Positions 7,473-16,247 of a stretch of DNA of 44,214 nucleotides are shown here, piece by piece. Position 1 is the first letter of the stretch. Each line of letters starts with the position of its first letter. The translations under genes and the position numbers were made by a program. Origin of the DNA: Candidatus Sumerlaeota bacterium (GTDB lineage: Bacteria > Sumerlaeota > Sumerlaeia > UBA8349); NCBI GenBank assembly GCA_016931035.1, contig JAFGFN010000028.1, positions 1-44,214 on the forward strand, read 5' to 3'. The notes beneath the pieces were generated by a model. The model had not been told where the DNA came from and ran no database searches. It saw only the letters and a program-made list of their open reading frames with translations.

Positions 7473-8498
7473 TCAAATCCGATACCGGTTCTCGGCCCGT
7501 TCGTCGAGGGGGTGTTCGCGGAGCCACTCGGCCGTGTGGAGCAAGCCGTCCTCGAGCGAGGTCGAGGCCGTCCAGCCCACTTCTTCCTTGACCCGCGCGG
7601 CGTTCGACACGAGCTGCCGGACCTCGCTCAGGGCGGGTCGGACGCGATTCTCCTCGACGACGACGGGTTTGTCGGTCCCGAGAACCTTCTGAATCTTGTG
7701 AATCAGCTTGGCCACCGAGACGCCGACGCCCGTTCCCAGATTGTAGAGCCGTCCGCGGACCTTTTCGAGCGGCGCGAGCGCGATCTCGCAGAATCCCCGC
7801 GCCGTGTCCTCGACATAGGTGAGATCGCGGATCGGATCGAGCGCTCCGACGCGAATCTCCTCGCATCGGTCCGACATCGCCTGGACCATGACGGTGGGAA
7901 TGACGGCGCGCATCGATTGGCGTGGGCCGAACGTGTTGAACGGCCGCACCGTGGTCGCCGGAAGGTCGAACGAGAGGATGTAGGATTCGGCGAGTTTGTC
8001 GGCGGCGATCTTGCTCGCCGCGTAGGGCGACTGCGCCTGGAGCGGATGGCGCTCGTCGATCGACGGCGCGCGGGCCGACCCGTAGGTTTCGCTCGTCGAA
8101 GTGTGGAGGAGGCGCTCCACCCCGGCGTCGCGGCAGGCCTCGAGAACGTTGAGCGTGCCCCGGACGTTGACCTGGACGTAGGACTCGGGCGCGACGTAGG
8201 AGTAGGGAATCCCGATCAGAGCGGCAAGGTGAAACACTCGGCTTGCTCCGCGAACCAAGTCGCGGACGCAACGCGCGTCGCACACGTCGCCCCAGACGAT
8301 TTCGAGCCGCTTCGAATCGAGTCGCTCGGAGGGGAGGAACGCGAGATTGCCGATCGCGCCGAGAGCGTTGTAGTGGACCAGAGCGCGCACGCGCGCCCCG
8401 CGGTCGAGGAGGGCCTCGACCAGATGGCTGCCGATGAACCCGCCGGCGCCGGTCACGACGCAGAGCCGATTCTGGAGCGGCTGATCCGCTTTCGTCAT
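7473..8498 (-). CDS. legB: LegB-like NDP-GlcNAc 4,6-dehydratase (extended SDR)
   Basis: The 341-residue NAD-dependent epimerase/dehydratase has GAGGFIG (residues 17-23) for NAD binding and the catalytic YAASK (Tyr159, Lys163). The stretches ALIGIPYSYVAPESYV, HTSTSETYG, HPLQAQSPYAASK and VRPFNTFGPRQSMRAVIPT follow the pattern of LegB enzymes. LegB dehydrates a nucleotide-activated N-acetylglucosamine to the 4-keto-6-deoxy sugar, the first step toward legionaminic acid or bacillosamine-type sugars. It heads the minus-strand glycan cluster; the aminotransferase downstream would be the next enzyme. The gene symbol marks similarity to the legionaminic pathway; dedicated legG and legI genes are absent from the window, so the final sugar may differ. 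Confidence 0.8.
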   Translation of the reverse strand: MTKADQPLQNRLCVVTGAGGFIGSHLVEALLDRGARVRALVHYNALGAIGNLAFLPSERLDSKRLEIVWGDVCDARCVRDLVRGASRVFHLAALIGIPYSYVAPESYVQVNVRGTLNVLEACRDAGVERLLHTSTSETYGSARAPSIDERHPLQAQSPYAASKIAADKLAESYILSFDLPATTVRPFNTFGPRQSMRAVIPTVMVQAMSDRCEEIRVGALDPIRDLTYVEDTARGFCEIALAPLEKVRGRLYNLGTGVGVSVAKLIHKIQKVLGTDKPVVVEENRVRPALSEVRQLVSNAARVKEEVGWTASTSLEDGLLHTAEWLREHPLDERAENRYRI

Positions 8499-8543
8499 CC
8501 TCGAACCTCCGAAAGTAGATCCCGAACTCTAGAGAAGACAGAA

Positions 8544-8666
8544 GCCCACGAATCGCACGAATCGGCACGAATTCAAAAAGAGAAAGGAACCGTCGTCAAC
8601 GCGCAAGAATGAGGGCGCAAACCTTCGCGCTTTCTTCATTTGTGTTCATTCGTGCGATTCGTGGGC
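8544..8666. repeat. CACGAAT-rich palindromic intergenic repeat
   Basis: GCCCACGAATCGCACGAAT (8544-8562) is the perfect 19-bp reverse complement of 8648-8666. Each arm is itself made of CACGAAT units spaced 9-10 bp, with a third unit at 8566-8572. The 85-bp interior is AT-richer than its surroundings and has no gene. It lies between two minus-strand genes and could fold into a long hairpin. I recall similar CACGAAT repeats scattered in other environmental genomes. Confidence 0.65.
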
Positions 8667-8676
8667 GCTTCCTCTC

Positions 8677-9093
8677 TTATTCCCCTAGTATCTTCACAAT
8701 CACTTCCTTCTCGCGACGACCGTCGAGCTCGAAGTAGTACACGGTCTGGTACGTTCCCAAGTCGAGCCTCCCGTTGGTGATCGGAAGCGTCACGGCGTGG
8801 CCGGTCAGAACGGCTTTCAGATGGGCGCTCGCATTCTCTTTGGAGTCGGTCACATTGTGGCGGTAAGGACGCGATTCCGGGACGAGGTCTGAAAGCAGAT
8901 CCGCCAGATCCTCGGTGAGCGAAGAATCGGAATCGCTCACATAGACCGTCGAGCTCGTGTGCATCGGATAGACGAGGGCAAATCCGTCGGCGACGCCGCT
9001 TTCGAAGACGGCGGCCTCGACGGACCGGGTGATGTTGACAACTTCGCTTTCCGATTCGGTGTGGAAGCGGAGTTCTTTGCGCAGATGTTTCAC
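8677..9093 (-). CDS. YjbQ family protein (UPF0047)
   Basis: The 138-residue protein matches the YjbQ/UPF0047 family throughout. It opens KHLRKELRFHTESESEVVNIT-like, with HTSSTVYVSDSD where the family has its conserved His-Thr-Ser/Thr segment. It continues with YRHN, NASAHLKAVLTGHAVTLPI and NGRLDLGTYQTVYYFELDG. Members were reported to complement thiamine phosphate synthase mutants, but the physiological role is uncertain. GTG at 9093 gives the normal family length; an upstream in-frame stretch to 9237 adds 48 residues that match nothing and overlap the divergent promoter area. It stands alone between the glycan cluster and a divergent membrane protein gene. Confidence 0.88.
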   Translation of the reverse strand: MKHLRKELRFHTESESEVVNITRSVEAAVFESGVADGFALVYPMHTSSTVYVSDSDSSLTEDLADLLSDLVPESRPYRHNVTDSKENASAHLKAVLTGHAVTLPITNGRLDLGTYQTVYYFELDGRREKEVIVKILGE

Positions 9094-9254
9094 GATGGGC
9101 GCGCTTTCCCAGCGAAAATGACCGCTTTGAAGAATCTTGACGAGCCGCCGCGTTTTTGCAAGCGTTCTTTTGGGACTGTCTCGTGGCGGATCGGTTCGGA
9201 GCGATCGAGTTGAAAGAGAACGAACGACAATCCTCATTCGTCCGGTGGATTGAG

Positions 9255-11603
9255 ATGGCTCTCGCCTGGGCCGGGATCGCGTGGGTCGCGGGCGCGATGG
9301 TTCGCTACTACACGCTTCGTCCGCTACTCGAGTTCGTTTCGTGGCCCTGGAAGTTCACTCCCGCGTGGCGCGTCGATCTTCTCGAACCTTCGATGGGCCC
9401 TCAATGGGAGGTCCTTGTCCAAGGCGGACTTCTGATCTGGATCGCCGTCGCCGTCGCCCTCATCGGGTGGGCCGCGATGCGGCGGCTCGATCCCGACGGT
9501 CCGCCGTTAGCCCAACTCGCGTGGGGCTCGGGTCTCGTTCTGGGAACGTTGGGGATGGTCGTGTTCTTCGTCGGGGTGTGCGGGGGTTTGTCTCGACCGG
9601 TCTTCATCGGCATTCTCGCGGCGTTGACGCTCGGGGCGATTTGGGGTGGCATGGGCATCCTGCCCATGTCCGGAGACCGCGACACGGGCGGGACGCCCGT
9701 GCCTCACAAAGAACACGGGCGAGACGCCCCTGCCACTCTTGCCCGTGCCACTCCGAGCGCCGCCGAGTGGGTCGTCCTGGCGGTGTGCGCGGCGCTCCAA
9801 TTCGTTACGCTGCTCTACGCGCTGACGCCCTCGACGCAATCCGATGCGTTGCGATATCACATGTCGGCGCCTCAGGAATGGCTCAAGGCCGGGCGGCTCG
9901 TCTACCTGCCTTACAACGCATTCAGCAACTTCCCTTCGACGGTCGAGATGCTGTTCTTGTTCGGCCTGGGGTTATCCGGAGATCTTCTGGCCAAGGGATT
10001 TCATTTCCTGTTCTTCCCGCTGACGACCGGCGCCGTGGCGCTCCTGACGAGCGAGGCGGTCCGCTGTGGCGCGGGCGTCTCGGGCGTTGTTCCGCAAGAT
10101 TCTCAAGATTCTGAAGAACAAGAAGAACGGAAAGAACACGGGCAAGATGCCCGTGCCACGATTCTCGGCCTTCGCCCGTCGATCCTGGCCGTCGCAGTGT
10201 GGAGTACCTCGCCTATCGTGGTTCCTTTGGCGGGCTGGGATTACATCGACCTGGCCGTCCTCCTTTTCGGATTGGGGATCGTTTACTACCTCATCCGCTG
10301 GGCGCGTTCCGGTCGCGCGGCCCATTGGCTTCTCGCCGCGGCGTTTGGCGGCCTGTTGTGCGGGAGCAAGTACACCGGCGTTCTGACCGTCGCGCTCGGC
10401 GGCGCGATCCTTCTCGCATTCGGAATCGTGCTGCGAGAGGGGAGAGGACTGGGGGCGGCTGTTTGGACAGGAATTCGCCGCGCCGTCGTGTTCGGTCTTG
10501 TCGCGGCGGCGATCGCTTCGCCCTGGTGGATCAAGAACGCCGTCCATACGGGCAATCCGGTCTACCCGATGGCCTGGGGTCTCTTCGGAGGCGGGGAGTG
10601 GACCGAGGTCAATACCGAGGTCTACATCGGCAAGACCCGCGAGAAGGGGGAAGGGAGAGACCTGAAGGCGCTCATTCGCCTTCCGTGGGCGACCGCCATG
10701 TACCCGCGCACGTTCGAGGATTTCGCCATCGGCCCGTTCTACTGGCTCTTCACGCCGTGGATCCTGGTTTGGGGGATCGCGGGTCTCGCGAGTCCGCGCC
10801 GACGTCGGGCCTCGGCGATGACGGCGCTCTGGGGAGTCTTCTTCATCGTTTCGATCTTCTACACGTATCAGAGTAACCGGTTCTTCCTCCCCGTTTGGGC
10901 GCTGGGCACGGTCGCGGCGTGCGCCGCGGCGGCGTGGGCGGCGCGTCTCGGGGTCCGGACGGCGTCGGCGATCCTGATCGCGTTCTTCCTCCCGGTCGCC
11001 TACAGCGCGGCGGACTCGACCCGGTGGTTGTTCTTCGATACGGGGCAGTTCTTCGTTCGCGGCGGCATCCCGACCAGCGGGACGCATTGGCCCGCCTACA
11101 CGCTCGGCTACATGACGCGCGACCAGTATCTCGCCACTCAGATCGCTTACTATCCCGCAGCCAAGTACGCCAACGAGCATCTTGGTCCGGGCGACAAGGT
11201 CCTCCTGGTGGGAGAGCACCGGAAAATGCACTGGCGGACGCCGGTCGAAGGAAACGACTGGTACGACCTGCCCCGGATACAACCGTTTCTTCGCGAGAGC
11301 GGGACCGCGGACGAGGTGCTCGACCGACTGCGCGAGGCGGGGTTCACCCATCTGTTCTTCAACCTCGATGAGTGGGGATGGCCGCGCGATCCGAACCAAC
11401 AAACGGGCGAAATCCCGCCCGCCGCAGGGTCCGCCTGGAGCTACAACATCCGGTTCCTTTCCCGGGACGACATTCTCAAGATTCGGGGGGTGTTGGCCTC
11501 GCCGCGCCTACGGGTCGAGATGTCGGTGACGCCGGGGCGGGTCTTCCTCGCCGCAATCCTCCCGAAGAGCCAAAATGTTGACAACGAATCAAGGGTTTTC
11601 TGA
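9255..11603 (+). CDS. GT-C type membrane glycosyltransferase-like protein with two repeat inserts
   Basis: The roughly 782-residue protein has about ten transmembrane helices in its first two thirds and a soluble C-terminal part. Early in the membrane part is QSDALRYHMSAPQEWLKAG, resembling the acidic first-loop motif of GT-C glycosyltransferases (GT39/ArnT-like). KNAVHTGNPVYPM is also frequent in such proteins. Role: probable lipid-linked sugar transfer to a surface molecule; substrate unknown. The coding sequence contains two palindromic repeat elements (9646-9751 and 10066-10159) that stay in frame and fall in loops between helices. Start choice is uncertain: ATG 9255 has a GGTGG site; TTG 9210 with GGAG, or GTG 9183, would lengthen it by 15-24 residues. 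Confidence 0.7.
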   Translation: MALAWAGIAWVAGAMVRYYTLRPLLEFVSWPWKFTPAWRVDLLEPSMGPQWEVLVQGGLLIWIAVAVALIGWAAMRRLDPDGPPLAQLAWGSGLVLGTLGMVVFFVGVCGGLSRPVFIGILAALTLGAIWGGMGILPMSGDRDTGGTPVPHKEHGRDAPATLARATPSAAEWVVLAVCAALQFVTLLYALTPSTQSDALRYHMSAPQEWLKAGRLVYLPYNAFSNFPSTVEMLFLFGLGLSGDLLAKGFHFLFFPLTTGAVALLTSEAVRCGAGVSGVVPQDSQDSEEQEERKEHGQDARATILGLRPSILAVAVWSTSPIVVPLAGWDYIDLAVLLFGLGIVYYLIRWARSGRAAHWLLAAAFGGLLCGSKYTGVLTVALGGAILLAFGIVLREGRGLGAAVWTGIRRAVVFGLVAAAIASPWWIKNAVHTGNPVYPMAWGLFGGGEWTEVNTEVYIGKTREKGEGRDLKALIRLPWATAMYPRTFEDFAIGPFYWLFTPWILVWGIAGLASPRRRRASAMTALWGVFFIVSIFYTYQSNRFFLPVWALGTVAACAAAAWAARLGVRTASAILIAFFLPVAYSAADSTRWLFFDTGQFFVRGGIPTSGTHWPAYTLGYMTRDQYLATQIAYYPAAKYANEHLGPGDKVLLVGEHRKMHWRTPVEGNDWYDLPRIQPFLRESGTADEVLDRLREAGFTHLFFNLDEWGWPRDPNQQTGEIPPAAGSAWSYNIRFLSRDDILKIRGVLASPRLRVEMSVTPGRVFLAAILPKSQNVDNESRVF
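9646..9751 (+). repeat. In-frame palindromic element, copy 1
   Basis: The element begins GTGGCATGGGCA and ends TGCCCGTGCCAC, so its ends are near-perfect inverted repeats. Inside are the palindrome CATGGGCATCCTGCCCATG (9650-9668) and CACGGGC/GCCCGTG (9683-9701), plus a related unit from 9714. In the host gene it is translated to GMGILPM, then GGTPVP, then GRDAPAT, short peptides that I have seen repeatedly in unrelated proteins of environmental bacteria. It sits in a hydrophilic loop between two membrane helices. Confidence 0.7.
10066..10159 (-). repeat. In-frame palindromic element, copy 2 (opposite orientation)
   Basis: GTGGCGCGGGCGTCTC at the left end and the reverse complement of the right end, GTGGCACGGGCATCTT, agree at 13 of 16 positions. 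The core is a purine-rich run on the plus strand. Read on the minus strand it gives GTGILPV and ARDARA, the same peptide style as copy 1, so this copy is inverted. In the host gene's own frame it encodes an acidic, Gln- and Glu-rich loop ending HGQDARAT, between two membrane helices. Confidence 0.7.
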
Positions 11604-11884
11604 GCGCCCAGCCCGACCCTTGCCGCCTCATCCGCCTTTGAACCCAAGAGTCCGAGCCTTTTCGCCTTCCACCAAACCCGCCCGGATACCAAGGATTCCT
11701 TCTTCGATTCTCGATGCGGCAAAGTGGGACTCGGAATACGTACATCTCTCATATAACTAAGATTACGCACCTTGCGGTCCCTCGGCCTTGGGTCGCGGTT
11801 TCATGCCCCTTCCTCATGAGGTTGGAGGCGAGTGCCCGCCCAGAAGAACATCGGCACCTGTGTTGAGGGTGGCCGACGGGGTCT
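11604..11884. other. Intergenic region without recognised gene
   Basis: Together with the promoter and leader at 11885-11938 this makes a 335-bp gap. I find no supported gene or clear terminator. A 10-bp palindrome CCTCATGAGG lies at 11812-11821, about 65 bp upstream of the sigma-54 promoter. That is a plausible distance for an activator site, but the assignment is speculative. Confidence 0.4.
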
Positions 11885-11900
11885 TGGCACACGGCTTGCA
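11885..11900 (+). promoter_or_regulatory. Sigma-54 (RpoN) promoter of the TPR-kinase-regulator operon
   Basis: TGGCACACGGCTTGCA agrees with the consensus TGGCACG-N4-TTGCW at every conserved base except the weak G7. The -24 GG (11886-11887) and -12 GC (11898-11899) have the required spacing. Transcription would begin near 11911, giving a leader of about 25 bases before the GTG/ATG start at 11936/11939. The operon encodes its own sigma-54 activator, so autoregulation is likely. Confidence 0.8.
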
Positions 11901-11938
11901 CCTCCTGCGCCGAAGGACTCTGTTCGGGGTGCACTGTG

Positions 11939-14770
11939 ATGCTGCGGGAACGGAAATCACTCTGCCTGTGTGGCATGCTGCTTTGGGGAGCTCTCCTCGG
12001 GGGAATCCCGTGCGTGTGGGCTCAAGCCCCCGAGAATCGTCGGATTCTTGACGTCCAACTCCAGACTTATCCCGATGAATACCGAATCAACGTTCGCCTT
12101 AACGAACTGACTCCATTCGAGTTAACTCCCTCCCGGCCGGGTCGGCCCCTGCGTCTGCGCCTAGCCCGGGCGGAGGTCGATCCCGAGGTGGTTGCTAGGG
12201 CGGGCTCCAACGACCTGATCGAACGGGTCTGGATGACGCCGACCGAATCCGGGGTCACGACGCTCGAATTCGCCCTCGTTACCTCCCAGGTCGAGGTCAC
12301 GCATCACGAAATCGCCAAGCCGCAGCCGACGATTGTCATCAACCTCAAGCTTCGACCGGGCGTCTTGCTTCCGTCGCGCGTCTCGTGGTCTGGATCGCCT
12401 ACTCCTTCGCCCGCCGTCCCTTCTCCCACGGCGCGTCCGAGGACTTCGCCCACTCCTTTCGTCGTCGCAGTCCGCGGGGCATCCAGCGAAACGTTGCGCG
12501 GCTCCGCATCCGCTTTCCTTCCCGCCGGGGGAGGAGCCTCTCCCGCTCTGCCGTACGCCGCGTCGGCTGCGCGAGAAACGCCCGGCCCTGGCCACCCGGC
12601 TCTTCCGGTGTCGTCTCGGACCGTCGCCGCTCCTCGCGCGACTCCGCCCCCGCCGGTCCCCACGCCCGACCCGGCGGTGGAGGCACTTCGTCCGTACGAT
12701 TTCTTTCCCGTGGACCGGCTCGTTCTGGACTTTCCGGGACAGGCGGACTTGATCCAGCTCTACAAAGACAAGAAACACGAAGAGGCTTTGGTTCTGGGGC
12801 TAAAGTATATCGAGGCTCCCCAGTCCAAGTTCTCGCTAGCGTCGTTGCTCTTCCTGTTGGCCGAATGTCGCTTTCAGACCGCCGTCTCGCGCTCGGCTGT
12901 CGCCTCGGAGATCGAGCCCGACTGGACGTCGGCGCTCAACTACTATAGGCAGGCGCGCCGATTCGTGCCCGATTCGCCGTTCGACGCGATCTCGACTCTG
13001 CGCGTCGCCCAAGCGCTCGGACGGCTGGGGCGCGACGAAGAAAAACTGGCCGTTCTCGCGGGCCTGAAACGTCGATCCGGCCTTTCCAACATGCCCGAGA
13101 TCCTGCTCGAAAGCGGACGGCTCGCCCTGGATCTCTACACACGCTCTCCCAGCGCCGAGCATTTTCTCGACGAGGCGCAACGCGACTTGGAGCGCTACGT
13201 CCGCGATTGCCGCGGACACGCGGATTACACTGAAGGCCTCTTTACCCTCGGCGAGATACGCTACCGGGCGGGCGACGACGCCGGAGCGTATCAGGCGATG
13301 TTCGAGGCGATACAACGCTTGGCGGGTCAGGAAACCCGGATTCGCAGCAGCGTTCTGGCCCACTTCGGCCTGGTGGCCCACAGTCTGGGAAAGATCGACC
13401 TGGCGCACCCGGACCCCGAGGGGAACACCCCGGCTATGCGAGTGGCCATCGACGGCTCTCGCGATTCCGGGGTCAAGATGCGCTACGCCAAGATCCTGGA
13501 GTCCGCGGGCGACCGGATCGGGGCCGCGGCGCAGTACGGCGACGTTCTGCACGATCCGCTAGTGTCCCCCTCGCCGGAACAGGTTCTCGAAGCCACGATG
13601 CGCCTGACCCGTTTCGCTCTGGACGACGAACGCGCCGGACAGTCCGAGGCGGGCATTCGGGTTGCAGAGTACCGCGACCCCGTCGGTTCGCTTTGGGCCC
13701 TATACGACGACACGTACACCCTCGCGGGGCGAGCGGACCTCCTGCGCGAGATCGTCCACCACCTTCTCGCCCAGGGGCGCCCGCTCGAGGTGGTCCGAAC
13801 CGTCACGCCGTTCCTGGTTAACCGCAAATACCTACCCGAGGAGATCGAGCGCGAGTTGCGCCACAGCGTCTGGGACGTGATGGCCGACGCGATGGAGCAA
13901 TTCAAGCAGCGCGGCGACTATCTCCTGGCTCTTCGCGCGTTCGAGACGCTCGGGCCGTTCCTGGCCGATCATCCGCGGCGGGTCCCGATTCTCCTGTCCT
14001 GCGCGGAAGTGTTCATGGAGGCCGGTCTGCGCGAGGAGGCTCAGAACGTCTTGACTCAACTCCTCGCCGGAACCGCGTTCGGCTCTCTGACTCCGAGCGA
14101 ACAGGGCCGGTACGCTTTGATCCGGCGCGAGATGAGTCTCGATCCCTCGAAACCCGAGGAATTCAAGGAGAAGGCGCAAGCGCTCCTCGGCCCCGACGTG
14201 GACGTTCGCACGCGCGCACGAGTCCTGCGTCGTTTGGCCGAAGTGTGGTCGGCCGAAGGCAAACGGGCCTACGCGGCGCAAGTGTATCTCGAAGGCGCGC
14301 TCTACACGGGTCTGCCTTGGCGCGAGCGCCTGGGCTTCTATCTCCAGGCGGCGCAAGAGTACGCCCGCGGATCGCTCCATTCCCAGGCGATCGCCGTACT
14401 CGTCCAGGGAATTCGCGACTTCGAATCGACCGGGGTTTCCCCCGCCGAGGCGGAACCGGAGCTGGGAGGGGCCCTGGTCCTCCTGGGCGAGAGTTTCTTC
14501 CACCAGGGCGACTACTCGAAGTCGGCCGGGGCCTTTGAGCGCTATGCGATCCTCTATCCTCAAGGCCCGAACGTCGGGGCGGCGCGCTACATGTTGGGCA
14601 AGTGCTACGAGCGAATGGGGCGCGACAGCGACGCCGTGAGTCAGTACGACGGATTGGCTCGGATCGCGCCCACCGAACCGTTCTGGGGGAAGTTGGCGCG
14701 CCGTTTCTCGGAGCAACTCCGTTGGGAAGAGAAGAATCCGCACTTGATGGAAGGAGTCGCGACGCCATGA
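11939..14770 (+). CDS. Secreted AMIN-like/TPR repeat protein
   Basis: The 943-residue protein begins with a signal peptide (hydrophobic LCGMLLWGALLGGIP, probable cleavage after CVWA near residue 28). Residues about 32-145 form a beta-rich segment resembling AMIN domains (ILDVQLQTYPDEYRINVRL; later TTLEFALV), which bind cell wall or envelope components. A Pro/Ser/Ala-rich linker of about 100 residues follows. The rest is helical TPR-type repeats, for example DYSKSAGAFERYAILYPQGP near the end. No enzyme motif is visible. It is the first gene behind the sigma-54 promoter and overlaps the kinase gene by ATGA, so it is made with the flagellar-type regulators. GTG at 11936, directly before the ATG, is an equally possible start. 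It may scaffold or sense an envelope complex; its role is not established. Confidence 0.75.
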   Translation: MLRERKSLCLCGMLLWGALLGGIPCVWAQAPENRRILDVQLQTYPDEYRINVRLNELTPFELTPSRPGRPLRLRLARAEVDPEVVARAGSNDLIERVWMTPTESGVTTLEFALVTSQVEVTHHEIAKPQPTIVINLKLRPGVLLPSRVSWSGSPTPSPAVPSPTARPRTSPTPFVVAVRGASSETLRGSASAFLPAGGGASPALPYAASAARETPGPGHPALPVSSRTVAAPRATPPPPVPTPDPAVEALRPYDFFPVDRLVLDFPGQADLIQLYKDKKHEEALVLGLKYIEAPQSKFSLASLLFLLAECRFQTAVSRSAVASEIEPDWTSALNYYRQARRFVPDSPFDAISTLRVAQALGRLGRDEEKLAVLAGLKRRSGLSNMPEILLESGRLALDLYTRSPSAEHFLDEAQRDLERYVRDCRGHADYTEGLFTLGEIRYRAGDDAGAYQAMFEAIQRLAGQETRIRSSVLAHFGLVAHSLGKIDLAHPDPEGNTPAMRVAIDGSRDSGVKMRYAKILESAGDRIGAAAQYGDVLHDPLVSPSPEQVLEATMRLTRFALDDERAGQSEAGIRVAEYRDPVGSLWALYDDTYTLAGRADLLREIVHHLLAQGRPLEVVRTVTPFLVNRKYLPEEIERELRHSVWDVMADAMEQFKQRGDYLLALRAFETLGPFLADHPRRVPILLSCAEVFMEAGLREEAQNVLTQLLAGTAFGSLTPSEQGRYALIRREMSLDPSKPEEFKEKAQALLGPDVDVRTRARVLRRLAEVWSAEGKRAYAAQVYLEGALYTGLPWRERLGFYLQAAQEYARGSLHSQAIAVLVQGIRDFESTGVSPAEAEPELGGALVLLGESFFHQGDYSKSAGAFERYAILYPQGPNVGAARYMLGKCYERMGRDSDAVSQYDGLARIAPTEPFWGKLARRFSEQLRWEEKNPHLMEGVATP

Positions 14771-16245
14771 CCGTGCCGACCGAGTCGAAGACGTCTTCCG
14801 TCCCCACGAAGGAACGGGCCGCCGAGATGCTGACCCGGCTGATCGTCTCCGCGGTGGAGAGCGACGTGGGCGAGGGCGACCCGGTGTCCGCGTCCGAGCC
14901 GCATGGCTTGGATACGCGAGCCGGGTCCGATCTTCCGCCCCAGGCGGCGGCCCAACTTCAGGAGGCGTTTCGCGTCTTCACCGACGCCTCGACGCGTTTC
15001 AGCCAACACTACGCGCTTCTCGAAGGCCGCGTGGCGCAGCTGAATCTGGAACTCGAAGAGGCCAACGCGCGTTTGAGACTCAACCTGATGGAAAAGCAGA
15101 AAGTCCAGGAGTACCTGTCCGCCCTGGTCGAGAGTCTGCCGATCGGCGTGATCGGGACGAGTCCCAAGGGCGTTGTCGAGTCGTGCAACCGTCGAGCCGC
15201 GGAGATTCTCGAACAAGATGCCGCGCAGGCGTGTCGGCGCTCTCTCGAAGAAGTGCTGCGGGCCGCCGGCGCCTCGGCGGAGTCCGTCGCCGAAGCGCTC
15301 GCGGGCGAACGCCGCGGCGTCGGCGCGGTCGAGATCGCAATCGAGCGTCCGAGCGATGGGCGGCGCCGAGTCCTGCGGGTCCGCCTGGTGCCGACGGCCC
15401 TGACTTCGGCCGCGGAGCCGCTCGGGTCGGAGTCGCCGGCCGCCGCGCGGGTGGTCCTGATCGAAGACGTGACCGATATTCGGCGTCTCGAGCACCAAGC
15501 CGACCGCAACAACCGCCTGACCGCCATGGGCGAGATCGCCATGAACGTCGCGCACGAGATCCGCAATCCTCTGGGCAGTATCGAGCTCTTTGCCTCGATG
15601 CTTCAGCGCGAACTCGCGGGCGACCCGTCGCAGGAGTCTCTGGCGGCGCACATCTGCAGCGGGGTGCGGTGCGTGGATCACATCGTGGCCAACATCCTGC
15701 AGTTCGCCCGTCCGCAACGTTTGAACGCGAGCGAGTTCGATCTGCGCGAATTGATCGACGAGACGTTGGTTTTCGCCGAACACGCCGTGCGCCACAAACG
15801 AATCGCGATCGAACGCGGCTATACGCGTCGGGCGCTCTACATGAAGGCCGACGCGGAACTTCTCAAACAGATGTTTCTCAATCTGTTTCTGAACGCGATA
15901 CAAGCGACGCCCGAGGGGGGCGCCATCGGCGTCGAATCGATTCCTAACGGGAGGACGGTTGAAATCCGGGTTTGGGACACGGGTTGCGGCCTAGGCCCCG
16001 ATATCATCGGCCGGATTTTCGATCCCTTCTTCACGACCCGGCGCAAAGGAACGGGCCTGGGGCTGACGATCGTTCACAACATCGTTTCCGCCCACCAGGG
16101 CAGCATCGACGTCGAGAACCGGCCCGAGGGCGGGGCGCTCTTCTCGATCGTCTTGCCCAAACGCATTCCCCGCTCGGTGGAGGACGCGCCGGTGTCCGCC
16201 TTCGGGTGCAACGACACGCGTCGCTCGGACACGTGGGAGGGGTGA
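14767..16245 (+). CDS. PAS-containing sensor histidine kinase, FlrB/FleS-like
   Basis: The 492-residue soluble kinase has a coiled coil (about residues 85-120), a PAS domain (ALVESLPIGVIGTSPKGVVE onward), a HisKA dimerisation domain with MNVAHEIRNPLGS (His263) and a HATPase domain. The last shows N-box NLFLNAIQATPEGG, G1 DTGCGLGP and G2 KGTGLGLTI. There is no membrane segment, as in FlrB/FleS, which phosphorylate the flagellar sigma-54 activator FlrC/FleR. ATG overlaps the TGA of the TPR gene by 4 bp, so translation is coupled. The regulator gene follows after 56 bp. Its placement directly before the flagellar locus supports the FlrB reading; a generic NtrB-like kinase is the alternative. Confidence 0.85.
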   Translation: MTVPTESKTSSVPTKERAAEMLTRLIVSAVESDVGEGDPVSASEPHGLDTRAGSDLPPQAAAQLQEAFRVFTDASTRFSQHYALLEGRVAQLNLELEEANARLRLNLMEKQKVQEYLSALVESLPIGVIGTSPKGVVESCNRRAAEILEQDAAQACRRSLEEVLRAAGASAESVAEALAGERRGVGAVEIAIERPSDGRRRVLRVRLVPTALTSAAEPLGSESPAAARVVLIEDVTDIRRLEHQADRNNRLTAMGEIAMNVAHEIRNPLGSIELFASMLQRELAGDPSQESLAAHICSGVRCVDHIVANILQFARPQRLNASEFDLRELIDETLVFAEHAVRHKRIAIERGYTRRALYMKADAELLKQMFLNLFLNAIQATPEGGAIGVESIPNGRTVEIRVWDTGCGLGPDIIGRIFDPFFTTRRKGTGLGLTIVHNIVSAHQGSIDVENRPEGGALFSIVLPKRIPRSVEDAPVSAFGCNDTRRSDTWEG

Positions 16246-16247
16246 AA

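Noticed and set aside
9094..9237. N-terminal extension of the YjbQ gene
   Set aside because: The family begins at the GTG at 9093; the extra residues are Arg/Ser-rich and overlap the upstream region of the divergent gene.
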